A DNA stretch of 64,000 nt from Aliivibrio salmonicida LFI1238 (lineage in GTDB: Bacteria; Pseudomonadota; Gammaproteobacteria; Enterobacterales; Vibrionaceae): contig NC_011312.1 of assembly GCF_000196495.1 (NCBI RefSeq), positions 1,116,001 through 1,180,000 on the forward strand, written 5' to 3'. Both the position numbers and the translations under genes were made by a program. Positions 6,903 to 15,431 of the stretch are shown piece after piece. Each line of letters opens with the position of its first letter. Position 1 is the first letter of the stretch. The notes under the pieces were generated by a model. The model had not been told where the DNA came from. It made no database searches and saw only the letters and a list, made by a program, of their open reading frames with translations.

Positions 6903-8671
6903 TTTGCGGTTTCCCACGTTGATTTGGTTGGTGATGAGTGATCCAATGGCTCGTTTATGATTGCGTGCGAGATTGCCCAGAAGGCGTCGGCATGGCCTGT
7001 GGTTTGGTTTCGTTCAGCTTTAAATGTCATCGCGTTACCGCTTGAGGTAGGTACTCGTTTAATTGACATGAATGCCATGGCAATGTCTTTATGCTCTGCA
7101 TCAAATTGAAGTCGGTTGGCTTCAACAACATCAATCATTTTCATTACTAGTCGGTTTTTGTTTTCGTTGCTGTAGTGAATAGCGTGAGCTTCACGCGGGT
7201 ATTTTTTACTTATCAAATCCCAAACACCGCCACCAATACCTGTGGTATCTACGCCGATGTATGTCACCTTGTAACGTTTAAATACTTTATCTATTTCTGA
7301 AACGTGATATTGAAAGTTGAGTCCTTTCCAATAGTGTTTTTCTAATACGCGGAATTTTTCAACTACAACAGCGGGTGGAGCAACAACAACCAAACACGCA
7401 TTATCACGCGTTCGGCTTGGGTCATAACCTAGCCACACTTCACGATGTTCAAACGGTTGTTTATTCTTTGGTTTAAAATCTTGCCAGTGAGCGGCATCGA
7501 CCATGCCTTTTTCAAGGTCAGAAAATTTAAATACAGAAAGAGAACCATCAACAAACATGCACATAAATAAGTTGTTGAAATCGTCAACGCTGTATTCTTC
7601 ACGAAGTTCGTCAATGTCGAATAAATCACAGCCGCCATTGGCGGCATCTTCAATCGTGACAACATAACGCCATTGCTTATCATCACAAAGTCTGCCGCCA
7701 TCACGAAACTCTGCAAAGGTTGGAAACTCTAATTTTTCACGAGATGCTTTGCCTTTTTTCCATGAATCACCAGTCCAGAAAGGATAAGCCTGATGCATTT
7801 TTGATGATGGGGTTGAGAAATACGTCTTGCGCCATTTTTTATGCGTAGCCATGGCCGAAGCCAGTTTATTAAGCTCATCAAATTTAGGTATCCAGAAATA
7901 TTCATCAACATAAACATGGCCGTGATAACTTTGCGCGGTTTTGCTGTTGGTTGATAAAAATCGAAGTTCGGCACCGTTAGATAGAGTGATTGGGTTGCCT
8001 GTTAATTCGATATCTAAAAACTCTTTACCGATAGCAATAATGTAGCTACGAAAAACCTCCGCTTGGGCGCGAGAGGCTGAAAGGAATATTTGATTATCCC
8101 CAGTAAGAATTGCGTCTTCTAATGCTTCACCGCTGAAATAATAGGTTGCACCAATTTGACGAGATTTAAGAATATTACGAATACGCTGTTTAATGTTGTT
8201 GCGCATTACGTGTTGGTATTCAAATAGAGATTCATGCCAATCTACAAAGTCACCTTCAGTTAGGTGCTCTATATTATTTTTGCCTTTGCCCTTCTTCTTG
8301 TTACTGCCTCGGCCTTGATTGGATGATCCTGAATCGTTGTCTTTCGAGCTGCCTTGCGAAAGCATTCTTTCAGCTTTAGCTTTTGCATCGCCCATGGCTT
8401 TTAATAACTTAACGTGATGGTCAATTAACTTATCCATCTCTTTAAGTTGCTGATCGCTTTTTTCGTCTTTATCTATCAAAACCGCTAAACGGCGATTAAT
8501 CATTTCCTCAACAGAAAGTTCATTCAACAACAAAGCCCAGCCGAATTTCTCCGCCCAGGTATAAATAATACGGTCACTATTTAAACTAAGATGTGCCGCT
8601 ATTTCTTTTGGAGGTAATCCGCGTAAATAAAGCTTTTTCGCGGCCTCTTTGATTTCATCTGAATATGCCAT
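6899..8671 (-). CDS. P: Terminase large subunit (ATPase/nuclease), P2 gpP family
   Basis: Packages phage DNA into the prohead. Starting at MAYSDEIKE gives 590 residues, matching P2 gpP as I recall it; ORF sequence upstream (to 8785) has no ribosome binding site and is out of family. Order of parts: N-terminal helix-turn-helix (about 5-45), coiled and low-complexity linker rich in Gly/Lys (about 75-135), ATPase with Walker A-like SRQIGATYY (170-178) and Walker B VYVDEY (253-258), then an RNase H-like nuclease with GYDPSRT, GVDTTG and the terminal GHADAFWA Asp. GAGGGG lies 12 bases before the ATG, rather distant. Reads divergently from scaffold gene O. Confidence 0.93.
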   Translation of the reverse strand: MAYSDEIKEAAKKLYLRGLPPKEIAAHLSLNSDRIIYTWAEKFGWALLLNELSVEEMINRRLAVLIDKDEKSDQQLKEMDKLIDHHVKLLKAMGDAKAKAERMLSQGSSKDNDSGSSNQGRGSNKKKGKGKNNIEHLTEGDFVDWHESLFEYQHVMRNNIKQRIRNILKSRQIGATYYFSGEALEDAILTGDNQIFLSASRAQAEVFRSYIIAIGKEFLDIELTGNPITLSNGAELRFLSTNSKTAQSYHGHVYVDEYFWIPKFDELNKLASAMATHKKWRKTYFSTPSSKMHQAYPFWTGDSWKKGKASREKLEFPTFAEFRDGGRLCDDKQWRYVVTIEDAANGGCDLFDIDELREEYSVDDFNNLFMCMFVDGSLSVFKFSDLEKGMVDAAHWQDFKPKNKQPFEHREVWLGYDPSRTRDNACLVVVAPPAVVVEKFRVLEKHYWKGLNFQYHVSEIDKVFKRYKVTYIGVDTTGIGGGVWDLISKKYPREAHAIHYSNENKNRLVMKMIDVVEANRLQFDAEHKDIAMAFMSIKRVPTSSGNAMTFKAERNQTTGHADAFWAISHAIINEPLDHSSPTKSTWETAK

Positions 8672-8713
8672 AACTGCATCATACCCCTCGAAAAACCGAA
8701 AATAGCTAAGTGA

Positions 8714-8750
8714 AATTCGGATGAATTCGGATAGGGCAAATATCCGAATT
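8714..8750. promoter_or_regulatory. Candidate activator-binding repeats between the divergent P and O genes
   Basis: AATTCGGAT occurs at 8714-8722 and 8724-8732 as direct repeats ten bases apart, and its inverted copy ATCCGAATT at 8742-8750. The set lies in the 168-bp gap between the leftward portal/terminase operon and the rightward capsid operon, exactly where P2 carries Ogr-dependent late promoters. Whether the Ogr/Delta-like protein binds here is inference. Confidence 0.5.
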
Positions 8751-8839
8751 ATCAGGAATTGAAGTGGCTGAAAGCAATGAATCAAAAGCGTATTGTTTGT
8801 CTCACGTTAGTTGTGAATAAAAGTTTGAGACCTAAATAA

Positions 8840-9715
8840 ATGCCGAAAATTAGTGACTGGAAAGTAATAGCAACAGAAGGCCCAACCATCGACGGGCGTA
8901 AAATTACCCGTGAATGGTTAACCCAAATGGCCGAAAGCTACGACCAGAAAGAATACACCTCACTAATTTGGCCTGAGCATAAACGTTTTAATGGTTATGG
9001 TGATAACTGGGGCAAGGTGGTTGAGTTAAAAGCGGAAGAGCTTGATGGCAAAATGCGCTTGTTTGCAAAGTTACAACCAAATCAATACTTGCTTGAAGCA
9101 AATAAATTTGGGCAAAAGCTATTCACATCTATTGAGCCAAATCCCGACTATAAGGGTGAAGGGCGTTGTTACCTAGAAGGGCTCGCAGTGACTGACTCCC
9201 CTGCATCAACTGGTGTTTCAGAACTTCACTTTTCACGAAAAGATGGCGAAACCACAAAGCTAGAATGCAGCGTTTTAGAAGAATTTAATTTAGATGAATG
9301 CTATTCGCGTAGTGAGCGTTTCTTTTCAATTGTTAATGATTTTTTCAAGTCTGGTGAGCATTCGCCAGAGCAACCCCAAGAAGTGGAACCAGAGGACACC
9401 GATGTGACCGAAGAACAACTAAAAGTAGCACTAAAAGAACAATTTGGTGTAATGCGTGAAGAGTTAAAAACAGATCTAAAAAACGAGCTTAAACAAGAGT
9501 TTTCGCTAGAAGCCAAACCACCAGTTACGCCCCCAGAAACAGCGCCAGAAGGTACAACGGTAGAGCAATTTTCAGCAGCACTGAAAGAAGCGCTTGAGCC
9601 TATTACTGAAAAGCTAGGTGGGCTTGAAACTAAGTTCAATTCTCTTTCGAAAGAAGTACCAGGACAAGAGCCTAACGGCGATGGTGCAGCGGAAGATACG
9701 TCTCACTACGCATAA
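8840..9715 (+). CDS. O: Capsid scaffolding protein/serine protease, P2 gpO family
   Basis: Scaffold for prohead assembly with an N-terminal protease that cleaves capsid, connector and itself. 291 residues, close to P2 gpO. The family's catalytic Asp-His-Ser probably corresponds to D18 (TIDGR), H47 (WPEHKRF) and S97 (FTSIEPN). The C-terminal half (about 175-285) is charged, Pro/Glu-rich and coiled, as expected of a scaffold. No Shine-Dalgarno of note precedes the ATG (AAATAA). First gene of the rightward late operon. Confidence 0.92.
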   Translation: MPKISDWKVIATEGPTIDGRKITREWLTQMAESYDQKEYTSLIWPEHKRFNGYGDNWGKVVELKAEELDGKMRLFAKLQPNQYLLEANKFGQKLFTSIEPNPDYKGEGRCYLEGLAVTDSPASTGVSELHFSRKDGETTKLECSVLEEFNLDECYSRSERFFSIVNDFFKSGEHSPEQPQEVEPEDTDVTEEQLKVALKEQFGVMREELKTDLKNELKQEFSLEAKPPVTPPETAPEGTTVEQFSAALKEALEPITEKLGGLETKFNSLSKEVPGQEPNGDGAAEDTSHYA

Positions 9716-9728
9716 GGAGCAGTGAACA

Positions 9729-10739
9729 ATGCAATTAACTCAAGTCGCTCGCGCACTGTTAGATGAATATTGTGCAAAGCAATGTGAAGTATTTAAATGC
9801 CCTGATGTAAGTAAGCAATTTTCTATATCGGGTCCAATTGAAACGCAGCTAAAAAGTAAGTTAATGGAATCGGTTGATTTCTTAAAACTTATCACGGTTG
9901 AAGATGTAGACCAAAAAACAGGCCAAGTTATTGAAGTGGGTACCAATAAACTTCATACAGGTCGTAAAAAAGGTGGTCGCCACACTACATCTGGCTCAGT
10001 GGATGGTAATACCTATACCTTGGTAGAGACTGATTCATGTGCTGTCGCATCGTGGGATTTATTAAGCGTATGGGCGAACTCGGGCAAGCCGGGCGAGTTC
10101 ATGAAGCGTTTAAATGAAAACGCAATTCTTAATTTTGCTCAAGACATTCTTCGTGTTGGTTTTAATGGTACTTCGGTAGCAGAAACGACTAATCCAACAA
10201 CATCGCCAAACGGTGAAGACATTAACAAGGGTTGGAACCAACTGGTGTTAGACAAATCACCAGAGCAAATCATCGATGTTGATGTGTATTTAGACCCAGA
10301 CGGAAAAGGTGATTATCGAAATTTAGATGCAATGGCATCTGATTTAATCAACACCAAGATCCACCCTGCATTACGTAATGACCCAAGTTTGGTCGTATTG
10401 GTGGGCGCTGATTTACTTTCGTTTGAACAAGCGCGTTTATATGACGCCGCAACAACCCCAACAGAGAAAAAAGCAGCACAACAGTTGCCTAACTCTATTG
10501 CTGGTCGTCGTGCAATGTCGCCTCCGTTCTTCCCTGGTATGCGAATGACAGTGACAACGTTGAAAAACCTGCATGTCTACACGCAGAAAAACACACGTCA
10601 CCGTAAGTCTGAACATGCAGAAGATCGTAAACAACATGAAAACTCATACCTACGTTACGAAGGTTATGCCGTGGGCGCTCATGAAGGTTATGCAGGTTTT
10701 AACGAAGCAAAAGTGCATTTCGGTGCTACCCCTGCTTAA
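9729..10739 (+). CDS. N: Major capsid protein, P2 gpN family
   Basis: 336 residues, slightly shorter than P2 gpN (357). Forms the icosahedral shell after cleavage by the gpO protease. Ribosome binding site AAGGAG precedes the ATG by nine bases. The conserved C-terminal stretch with RRAMSPPFFPGM and the NAKVHFG-like end (FNEAKVHFGA) fit HK97-fold capsid proteins of P2-like phages. Directly follows scaffold O and precedes small terminase M, the P2 order. Confidence 0.93.
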   Translation: MQLTQVARALLDEYCAKQCEVFKCPDVSKQFSISGPIETQLKSKLMESVDFLKLITVEDVDQKTGQVIEVGTNKLHTGRKKGGRHTTSGSVDGNTYTLVETDSCAVASWDLLSVWANSGKPGEFMKRLNENAILNFAQDILRVGFNGTSVAETTNPTTSPNGEDINKGWNQLVLDKSPEQIIDVDVYLDPDGKGDYRNLDAMASDLINTKIHPALRNDPSLVVLVGADLLSFEQARLYDAATTPTEKKAAQQLPNSIAGRRAMSPPFFPGMRMTVTTLKNLHVYTQKNTRHRKSEHAEDRKQHENSYLRYEGYAVGAHEGYAGFNEAKVHFGATPA

Positions 10740-10755
10740 TAAAAGGTAAATAACG

Positions 10756-11472
10756 ATGCGCTTATCTCCAGGTATGAGAGACAACCTTGCAAAAAGAGCA
10801 AACAAAGAGCTTAACGCTGTAACCGTAAGCTCAATGGCTGACACCAACAGCTTACACATTAAGCTGATTGACTTCGAAGAAGACCGCAAGCATTTACGCT
10901 CTTTTAATGCAATTGCCGATCGTGTTGAGCATAAGCGCAGCGTTTTAGTTCCGAAATACAAACCGTATGTTCAAGCCTATTTAGAAAGTGGCGACCAGTT
11001 TGAAAATCCTATTTTTACCAACTTAGTGATCTGGTTATTCGACATTAAAGAACTGGATACCGCAATTGATTGGTGTATGAAGGCAATCGAACGAGATTTG
11101 CCAACGCCAGAGAATTTCCGCCGTGATTGGCCGACATTCTGCGCCGATGAAGTATTGGCATGGGCCGAGCGTGAATCAGAACGCGGCCACTCTATTCAAC
11201 CGTACTTCTCGCAAATATTTGAGAAGGTTCACACTGAATGGCGTTTGCACGAAAAAGTGCAAGCCAAATGGTACAAGTTTGCAGGGTTATCGCTTATTCG
11301 AAATGAAGATGGCAACCCACAAGCAACCGCCATTGGCAATGTAGAAACACTAGAAAAAGCATTAGCTTTATTGCAGCTCGCGCATGAGAAACATCGTCAT
11401 GCAGGCGTAGGTACGCAAGTTAAAAAAATAGAACAACGTATTCGTGCCATTAAAGATGGCAAGAATCTGTAG
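10756..11472 (+). CDS. M: Terminase small subunit/endonuclease, P2 gpM family
   Basis: 238 residues, near the 247 of P2 gpM. Cuts at cos and hands DNA to the large terminase. Begins MRLSPGMRDN, with a helical N-terminus, a central conserved region (IFTNLVIWLFDIKELDTAI) and a basic C-terminus. Preceded by AAGG and an ATG at the expected distance. In P2 the next gene is L; here a 128-bp non-coding stretch and a membrane-protein gene intervene. Confidence 0.92.
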   Translation: MRLSPGMRDNLAKRANKELNAVTVSSMADTNSLHIKLIDFEEDRKHLRSFNAIADRVEHKRSVLVPKYKPYVQAYLESGDQFENPIFTNLVIWLFDIKELDTAIDWCMKAIERDLPTPENFRRDWPTFCADEVLAWAERESERGHSIQPYFSQIFEKVHTEWRLHEKVQAKWYKFAGLSLIRNEDGNPQATAIGNVETLEKALALLQLAHEKHRHAGVGTQVKKIEQRIRAIKDGKNL

Positions 11473-11587
11473 TCAATAACGACAACGTTAAAAGACTCCC
11501 ATGCCACCGTGCCTCAGCTGACAAGAAATACAAGTGATTTATCACCCTGTTATTTTCTGTGTTCAGTGGCTTAGAGGCACCCAAATA

Positions 11588-11607
11588 AAGGAAGAATCAA
11601 ATGTTTA
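11588..11607 (+). repeat. Direct repeat, left copy, flanking the membrane moron
   Basis: AAGGAAGAATCAAATGTTTA, identical to 11922-11941. It includes the ribosome binding site and the start codon of the gene at 11601. The unit from one copy to the other is 334 bp. Confidence 0.8.
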
Positions 11608-11942
11608 ATATTTTCATGAGCCTTTGCATCTTAGGCGGTATTTATGGCGTTGGATTTTTTAACGTTGATTCTGGTTTTTTAAATTTATCAATTGCTTGGG
11701 TTTGGATGCTCGGAGCTCTTGGTGTGCTTTCAACAAGCCCAAGTGTAATTAAAATACACTCTAAAAAATTCAAGCCTAGATTAAGACAATCGGTTAGTAG
11801 GGTGCTTGGGTGGATGATATTCACCTCTTTGGTCTTTTTTGGGCATTGGTTTTCTGCGTTGATGGCTTTGATTTATGTTCTTGGAATTTCTTATTTACAT
11901 TCTCAACTAAGAAAAATCCATAAGGAAGAATCAAATGTTTAG
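11601..11942 (+). CDS. Small membrane protein inserted between head genes M and L (moron)
   Basis: 113 residues with hydrophobic segments at about 5-22, 30-48, 68-84 and 86-101 and a basic loop between (IKIHSKKFKPRLRQ). Its first and last codons fall in two identical 20-bp repeats, so the gene begins and ends with the same DNA sequence that starts gene L. P2 has no gene here, and the base composition is more AT-rich than the head genes. It could act in superinfection exclusion or be a holin-like protein; I cannot tell which. The family is unknown to me. Confidence 0.7.
   Translation: MFNIFMSLCILGGIYGVGFFNVDSGFLNLSIAWVWMLGALGVLSTSPSVIKIHSKKFKPRLRQSVSRVLGWMIFTSLVFFGHWFSALMALIYVLGISYLHSQLRKIHKEESNV
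11922..11941 (+). repeat. Direct repeat, right copy, at the start of gene L
   Basis: Second copy of AAGGAAGAATCAAATGTTTA. Here the ATG is the start of head-completion gene L, and the same bases encode the last six codons of the moron. Confidence 0.8.
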
Positions 11943-12399
11943 TGGTTCATCAGGCGCAGACTATCAAGACACCGTGATCGAGAATGATGGCTTTTGGCCT
12001 AACTTGAATGCCGGTGATTTTGAAAAGCGTCGAAGCATTCCAACTGACATGGATTCAGAAACGGTTGCATATGCTTTAGCAGCAGCAATAGCCCAAATAA
12101 ACATTGCCTTAATTAATAAGAAAACGGCTTACGAAGCGGAAGGCATTACATCAGCAAGTGATGTTCCAGGGCAGCCAATGATAGATAACAAAAACTTATT
12201 GGTGATCTTGTATGAGAAATCGGTATTTGCCAGAGCTAAAGCAGATTTAATCCCTGAGTTCGCCATGGTGCAAACCAAAGATGCCGGTGATCGAGTTGCA
12301 GAGAATGAAACCTTAATTACGGAACGTTTATTAGCAGAAAGCCAACAACATATTAGAGCTATTTTTGGTAAGAGCCGAGTAGGGGTTGAATTGCTATGA
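11935..12399 (+). CDS. L: Head completion protein, P2 gpL family
   Basis: 154 residues (P2 gpL 169). Attaches to the filled head before tail joining. Conserved features visible: an N-terminal FWPNLNAGDFEKRRSIP segment, an alternating amphipathic helix (AYALAAAIAQINIAL) and a C-terminal ESQQHIRAIFGKSRV. The start lies inside the 20-bp repeat and overlaps the end of the preceding moron; its stop overlaps the start of the next gene (ATGA). Confidence 0.9.
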   Translation: MFSGSSGADYQDTVIENDGFWPNLNAGDFEKRRSIPTDMDSETVAYALAAAIAQINIALINKKTAYEAEGITSASDVPGQPMIDNKNLLVILYEKSVFARAKADLIPEFAMVQTKDAGDRVAENETLITERLLAESQQHIRAIFGKSRVGVELL

Positions 12400-12920
12400 G
12401 TGAGATTCAAAGTCAGCCACAAGCAGGCTTTATGCTGCAAGGGCTTAATCAGCACCTAAGTAATACAACACCAGAGCGCTTGCATAAACACTTTGAATGT
12501 TGGATGGAAGATGTAGAGCTGACTCTACAACCAAAAAATCAGGGACAAGGTTTTGATATCGGCTACATGCAATACACCGCTGTATTTAGCTTTGAGAAGT
12601 TCCCATTTAAAAAAGTAAATCCGGCAACCGTGATGGTTAATGTGTTGGCGTGGCTCGATGACAATGATGAGTTCAGAGAAAAGTTTAATTTGGCGGAGCC
12701 TAGTTTTGATGTCGAACCAGAAAACGACGATACGGTGATCATGACATTAGAGGTGGAATTGATAGAGCCATTAATGGTGATTGAAGATCCTGATGGTGAA
12801 ATTGTATGGCGTGGTAAGCGTTGGATTAATGCCCCGTATGAGATTTGGGAAGCTGAGCATATTTCAGTAATTAACGCGAATAACCCACCAAGTCCGGTGA
12901 TTACTGATGATCAAAATTAA
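12396..12920 (+). CDS. R: Tail completion protein, P2 gpR-like
   Basis: 174 residues starting within the stop of L. The pattern of this family is visible: an N-terminal helical stretch, a central MQYTAVFSFEKFPF strand region, and DPDGEIVWRGKRW near the C-terminus, followed by a Pro-rich tail. gpR works with gpS to finish the tail before joining the head. P2's lysis genes, which lie between L and R, are absent here. Confidence 0.82.
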   Translation: MSEIQSQPQAGFMLQGLNQHLSNTTPERLHKHFECWMEDVELTLQPKNQGQGFDIGYMQYTAVFSFEKFPFKKVNPATVMVNVLAWLDDNDEFREKFNLAEPSFDVEPENDDTVIMTLEVELIEPLMVIEDPDGEIVWRGKRWINAPYEIWEAEHISVINANNPPSPVITDDQN

Positions 12921-13284
12921 TGTTGATAAGAAATCAGAGCAAGGGGTTTTAGATTCCCTAAAGCTGATGACACTAACCAAACCGAAGCGTCGAAGAATAC
13001 TCAATAAAACAGCAAAGGCTTCAGTTAAAACATCACGACAGAATCAAAAGAATCAACAAACACCAACGGGCAAAGCATGGCAGAAGCGGACCAGTAAAAA
13101 ACGTAAGAAGATGCAAATTCGTTTAGCTCGCTTATTAACGGTTACAGCGTCAAATGAAAACAAAGCAGTGATTGGATGGCGAAAATCTGGCACAGCACAA
13201 GTTGCCTCAAAGCAACATCATGGTCATCGGCAAAGACACACCAGAGCCTCGGCAATTAAGGCGCTAAGAAATGAGAAAACCTAA
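12907..13284 (+). CDS. Virion morphogenesis/tail completion protein S, N-terminal part
   Basis: 125 residues, very basic. It matches the N-terminal half of the gpS/virion morphogenesis family: TPTGKAWQKRTSKK is the family's TPDGxxWxxRK segment, and QVASKQHHG corresponds to the IAxxHQxG strand. The family's C-terminal PARPFL is missing here and appears in the next ORF in the +1 frame. The start overlaps the end of the R-like gene by 14 bases. Together the two ORFs read like one protein of about 240 residues. Confidence 0.75.
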   Translation: MIKINVDKKSEQGVLDSLKLMTLTKPKRRRILNKTAKASVKTSRQNQKNQQTPTGKAWQKRTSKKRKKMQIRLARLLTVTASNENKAVIGWRKSGTAQVASKQHHGHRQRHTRASAIKALRNEKT

Positions 13285-13618
13285 GCGTGACAAAAGTAGA
13301 TTAAAACAAGCCCTTAATAGCATTGATGGTGGTAAGGGCGGAGCCACTAAAGAGCAAGCCAAAGCATTAAAGCAGGAAGGATTCAGAGTATTTGCTCGCC
13401 GTATCAATCCTAATGCTGCTGTGGGGAAAATGAAGTCTCCAACGATGCGATGGATACAACAAAATTTATCTGCAGAGCAAGCCGGATTAATTTTACGAGC
13501 CATGCGTGGTAAAGCTCCTGCGGAAGCCTGGGAAACCAAAATACCAGCAAGACCGTTCTTGCAGATAGACAAGAAACAAATGCGAAAAATAGCAAAAGAA
13601 GAACTGAATTCTCGTTAA
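13271..13618 (+). CDS. Virion morphogenesis/tail completion protein S, C-terminal part
   Basis: 115 residues, overlapping the preceding ORF by 14 bases in the +1 frame. It carries the distal signature of long gpS-type proteins: ATKEQAKALKQEGF, MRWIQQNLSAEQAGLILR and the terminal IPARPFLQID. AAGG at 13257-13260 lies ten bases before the ATG, so separate translation is possible. Alternatives are a disabling frameshift, a sequencing error, or programmed frameshifting; the sequence alone does not decide. Confidence 0.72.
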   Translation: MRKPKRDKSRLKQALNSIDGGKGGATKEQAKALKQEGFRVFARRINPNAAVGKMKSPTMRWIQQNLSAEQAGLILRAMRGKAPAEAWETKIPARPFLQIDKKQMRKIAKEELNSR

Positions 13619-13636
13619 CCCAAAAGAGGAAGAGCA

Positions 13637-14749
13637 ATGGCGTGGCCAATTGTACAAATTAATACTCTGAACCTGATGCAAGGACCAGTGAACGAAGTTG
13701 AACGTCACTTCCTCTATGTCGGTTTAGGAACTAAGAACGCAGGCAGTTTATTGTCTGTGAACACACAAAGTGATTTTTCAGCGCTATTGGATGATGGCTC
13801 AGAATTAAAAGCCAATGTTGAAGCAGCAATGCTGAACGCTGGTCAAAACTGGACTGCAGGCGTTTATGTATTAACAGCCCCTGAAAACTGGGTTGAAGCC
13901 GTTAAAACCGCGCAACAAACTCAAAGTTTTGAAGCGGTCGTATTAACAGCGCCAACAACAGATAAAGCCACCGTGACTGCAGCCCAAGCGCTTTATCATG
14001 AGCTGATTGCTAAATATGGTCGTTGGACATTCATGATGCTTGCGACACCAGGTATTGATAAGAAAACACAAACCTGGTCTGAATATGAAGCAGCAACCGT
14101 TGCCATTCAAGATACGATTGCCGCTGATGGTGTCATGTTAGTACCACAAATATTCCCTGATGCTATTGGCAAACTTGCTGGCCGTTTATGTAATCGAGCC
14201 GCTTCAATTGCTGATACACCAATGCGTATTAAAACAGGTCCATTAGTTGGTGATGTCACTTTGCCTGTTGATAGTGCTGGTGCAGAGCTAACAACGGCAA
14301 CCTTACAAACATTAGAAAGTAATCGTTTTTCAGTCCCTGCTTGGTTTCCTGATTACGATGGTATTTTCTGGGCTGATGGTCGTTTATTAGATGCTGAAGG
14401 CGGTGATTATCAGGTGATTGAATATCGCCGAATTATCGACAAAGTGGCTCGTCGTATTCGATTAATTGCCATTTCTGATATTGGTGACCGTTCTTTCAAT
14501 AGTACGCCTGCTAGTACTGCTCGTGCTCAAAATCGTTATTGTCGACCACTGCGTGAAATGGCTAAATCAGCCACCGTTGGTGAGATGGTATTCCCTGGTG
14601 AAATTGAAACCCCAAGTTCAGATGACATCACCATCATGTGGGAAAACAAAAATTCAGTCGGTATTTATATGGCAGCACAGCCGAAAGATTGCCCGAAGAA
14701 AATTACGGCAAATCTAATGTTAGATTTAAGTAATCCGGGGGACAAATAA
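13637..14749 (+). CDS. Tail sheath protein, HP1 type (DUF2586 family)
   Basis: 370 residues. Forms the contractile sheath around the tail tube. The sequence matches the DUF2586 family of HP1/K139-like phages rather than P2 FI: start MAWPIVQINTLNLMQGP, central YGRWTFMMLATPGI, and C-terminal NSVGIYMAAQPKDCPKKI. Preceded by AAGAGGAAGAG. Its stop overlaps the ATG of the tube gene. The family link to a sheath role is by position and by HP1 annotation. Confidence 0.85.
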   Translation: MAWPIVQINTLNLMQGPVNEVERHFLYVGLGTKNAGSLLSVNTQSDFSALLDDGSELKANVEAAMLNAGQNWTAGVYVLTAPENWVEAVKTAQQTQSFEAVVLTAPTTDKATVTAAQALYHELIAKYGRWTFMMLATPGIDKKTQTWSEYEAATVAIQDTIAADGVMLVPQIFPDAIGKLAGRLCNRAASIADTPMRIKTGPLVGDVTLPVDSAGAELTTATLQTLESNRFSVPAWFPDYDGIFWADGRLLDAEGGDYQVIEYRRIIDKVARRIRLIAISDIGDRSFNSTPASTARAQNRYCRPLREMAKSATVGEMVFPGEIETPSSDDITIMWENKNSVGIYMAAQPKDCPKKITANLMLDLSNPGDK

Positions 14750-15204
14750 TGTCTAAACGTATTTCAGGATTAAGTTTTGATGTTGATATTCATGGTGTAC
14801 TTATCCATGTGGAAAAAGCGACAGTCACCATTTCAGATGAAAGTGCAGCAGCCTCAACTCGTGGCGTTCCTGATGGTTTCACTGATGGGGCCGTGAGTGC
14901 CGAAGGGGATTATGAGTTAGATACTAAAAACTTTAATTTGTTAGGTGAAGCTGCAGCAAAAGCAGGCAGCTGGCGAGCGATTAAACCCCATGATTGTTTG
15001 TTCTATGCCAATACGGGCTCTGAAGAATTTAAAGCTGAAGTCTTTGGTGTGAAGTTAATGATCGACAGCTTGTTAGATATTGACCCGTCATCATCGGACA
15101 AATCCAAGCACAAAATCAAGTTTGTTGTAACAAGCCCTGATTTTATTCATATCAACGGTACTCCGTATCTTAGCTCAGAAGATACACGAGATCTGATTGG
15201 CTAA
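14749..15204 (+). CDS. Tail tube protein, HP1 type (DUF2597 family)
   Basis: 151 residues immediately after the sheath gene, the usual sheath-tube pairing. It begins MSKRISGLSFDVDIHGVLIHVEKATVTISD and ends with a beta-rich DFIHINGTPYLSSEDTRDLIG, as in the DUF2597 proteins of HP1-like phages. It would polymerise into the inner tube through which DNA passes. AAGGAG-like GGGGGAC precedes the start. Confidence 0.82.
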   Translation: MSKRISGLSFDVDIHGVLIHVEKATVTISDESAAASTRGVPDGFTDGAVSAEGDYELDTKNFNLLGEAAAKAGSWRAIKPHDCLFYANTGSEEFKAEVFGVKLMIDSLLDIDPSSSDKSKHKIKFVVTSPDFIHINGTPYLSSEDTRDLIG

Positions 15205-15215
15205 AAGGGGATTAT

Positions 15216-15431
15216 ATGGATGCGTTCGATAGAGCCAGTGCGCTTGAAGCCAAACAGACTGAAGTGGCACTTGCCAACCACATGGCAAAGCAAAAAAACA
15301 AAGTGGAAATCAAGAGTGCCGAAGAGTGCATTGAATGTGAAAAGGCTATTCCCAAGGCTCGACAAGAAGCAGTAAAAGGCTGCCAATATTGTGTGAACTG
15401 CCAAGAGTTAGCGGATAAGGGGAAGTTATGA
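15216..15431 (+). CDS. TraR/DksA-type C4 zinc-finger protein
   Basis: 71 residues. An N-terminal helix (DRASALEAKQTEVALANHM) is followed by C-x2-C (CIEC) and, 19 residues on, C-x2-C-x2-C (CQYCVNC), the zinc finger of the short TraR/DksA proteins that many P2-like phages encode in the tail-lysis region. Such proteins can act on RNA polymerase through the secondary channel, but phage members are largely untested. Its end overlaps the next gene by four bases (ATGA). Confidence 0.85.
   Translation: MDAFDRASALEAKQTEVALANHMAKQKNKVEIKSAEECIECEKAIPKARQEAVKGCQYCVNCQELADKGKL

Noticed and set aside
8672..8785. N-terminal extension of the terminase ORF
   Set aside because: It would add 38 hydrophobic residues across the candidate control repeats; starting at 8671 gives the length expected of gpP and the HTH start typical of the family.
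8799..8831. Inverted repeat GTCTCA / TGAGAC before gene O
   Set aside because: Only six bases per arm with a 21-base spacer; such pairs arise by chance and it does not align with a promoter.
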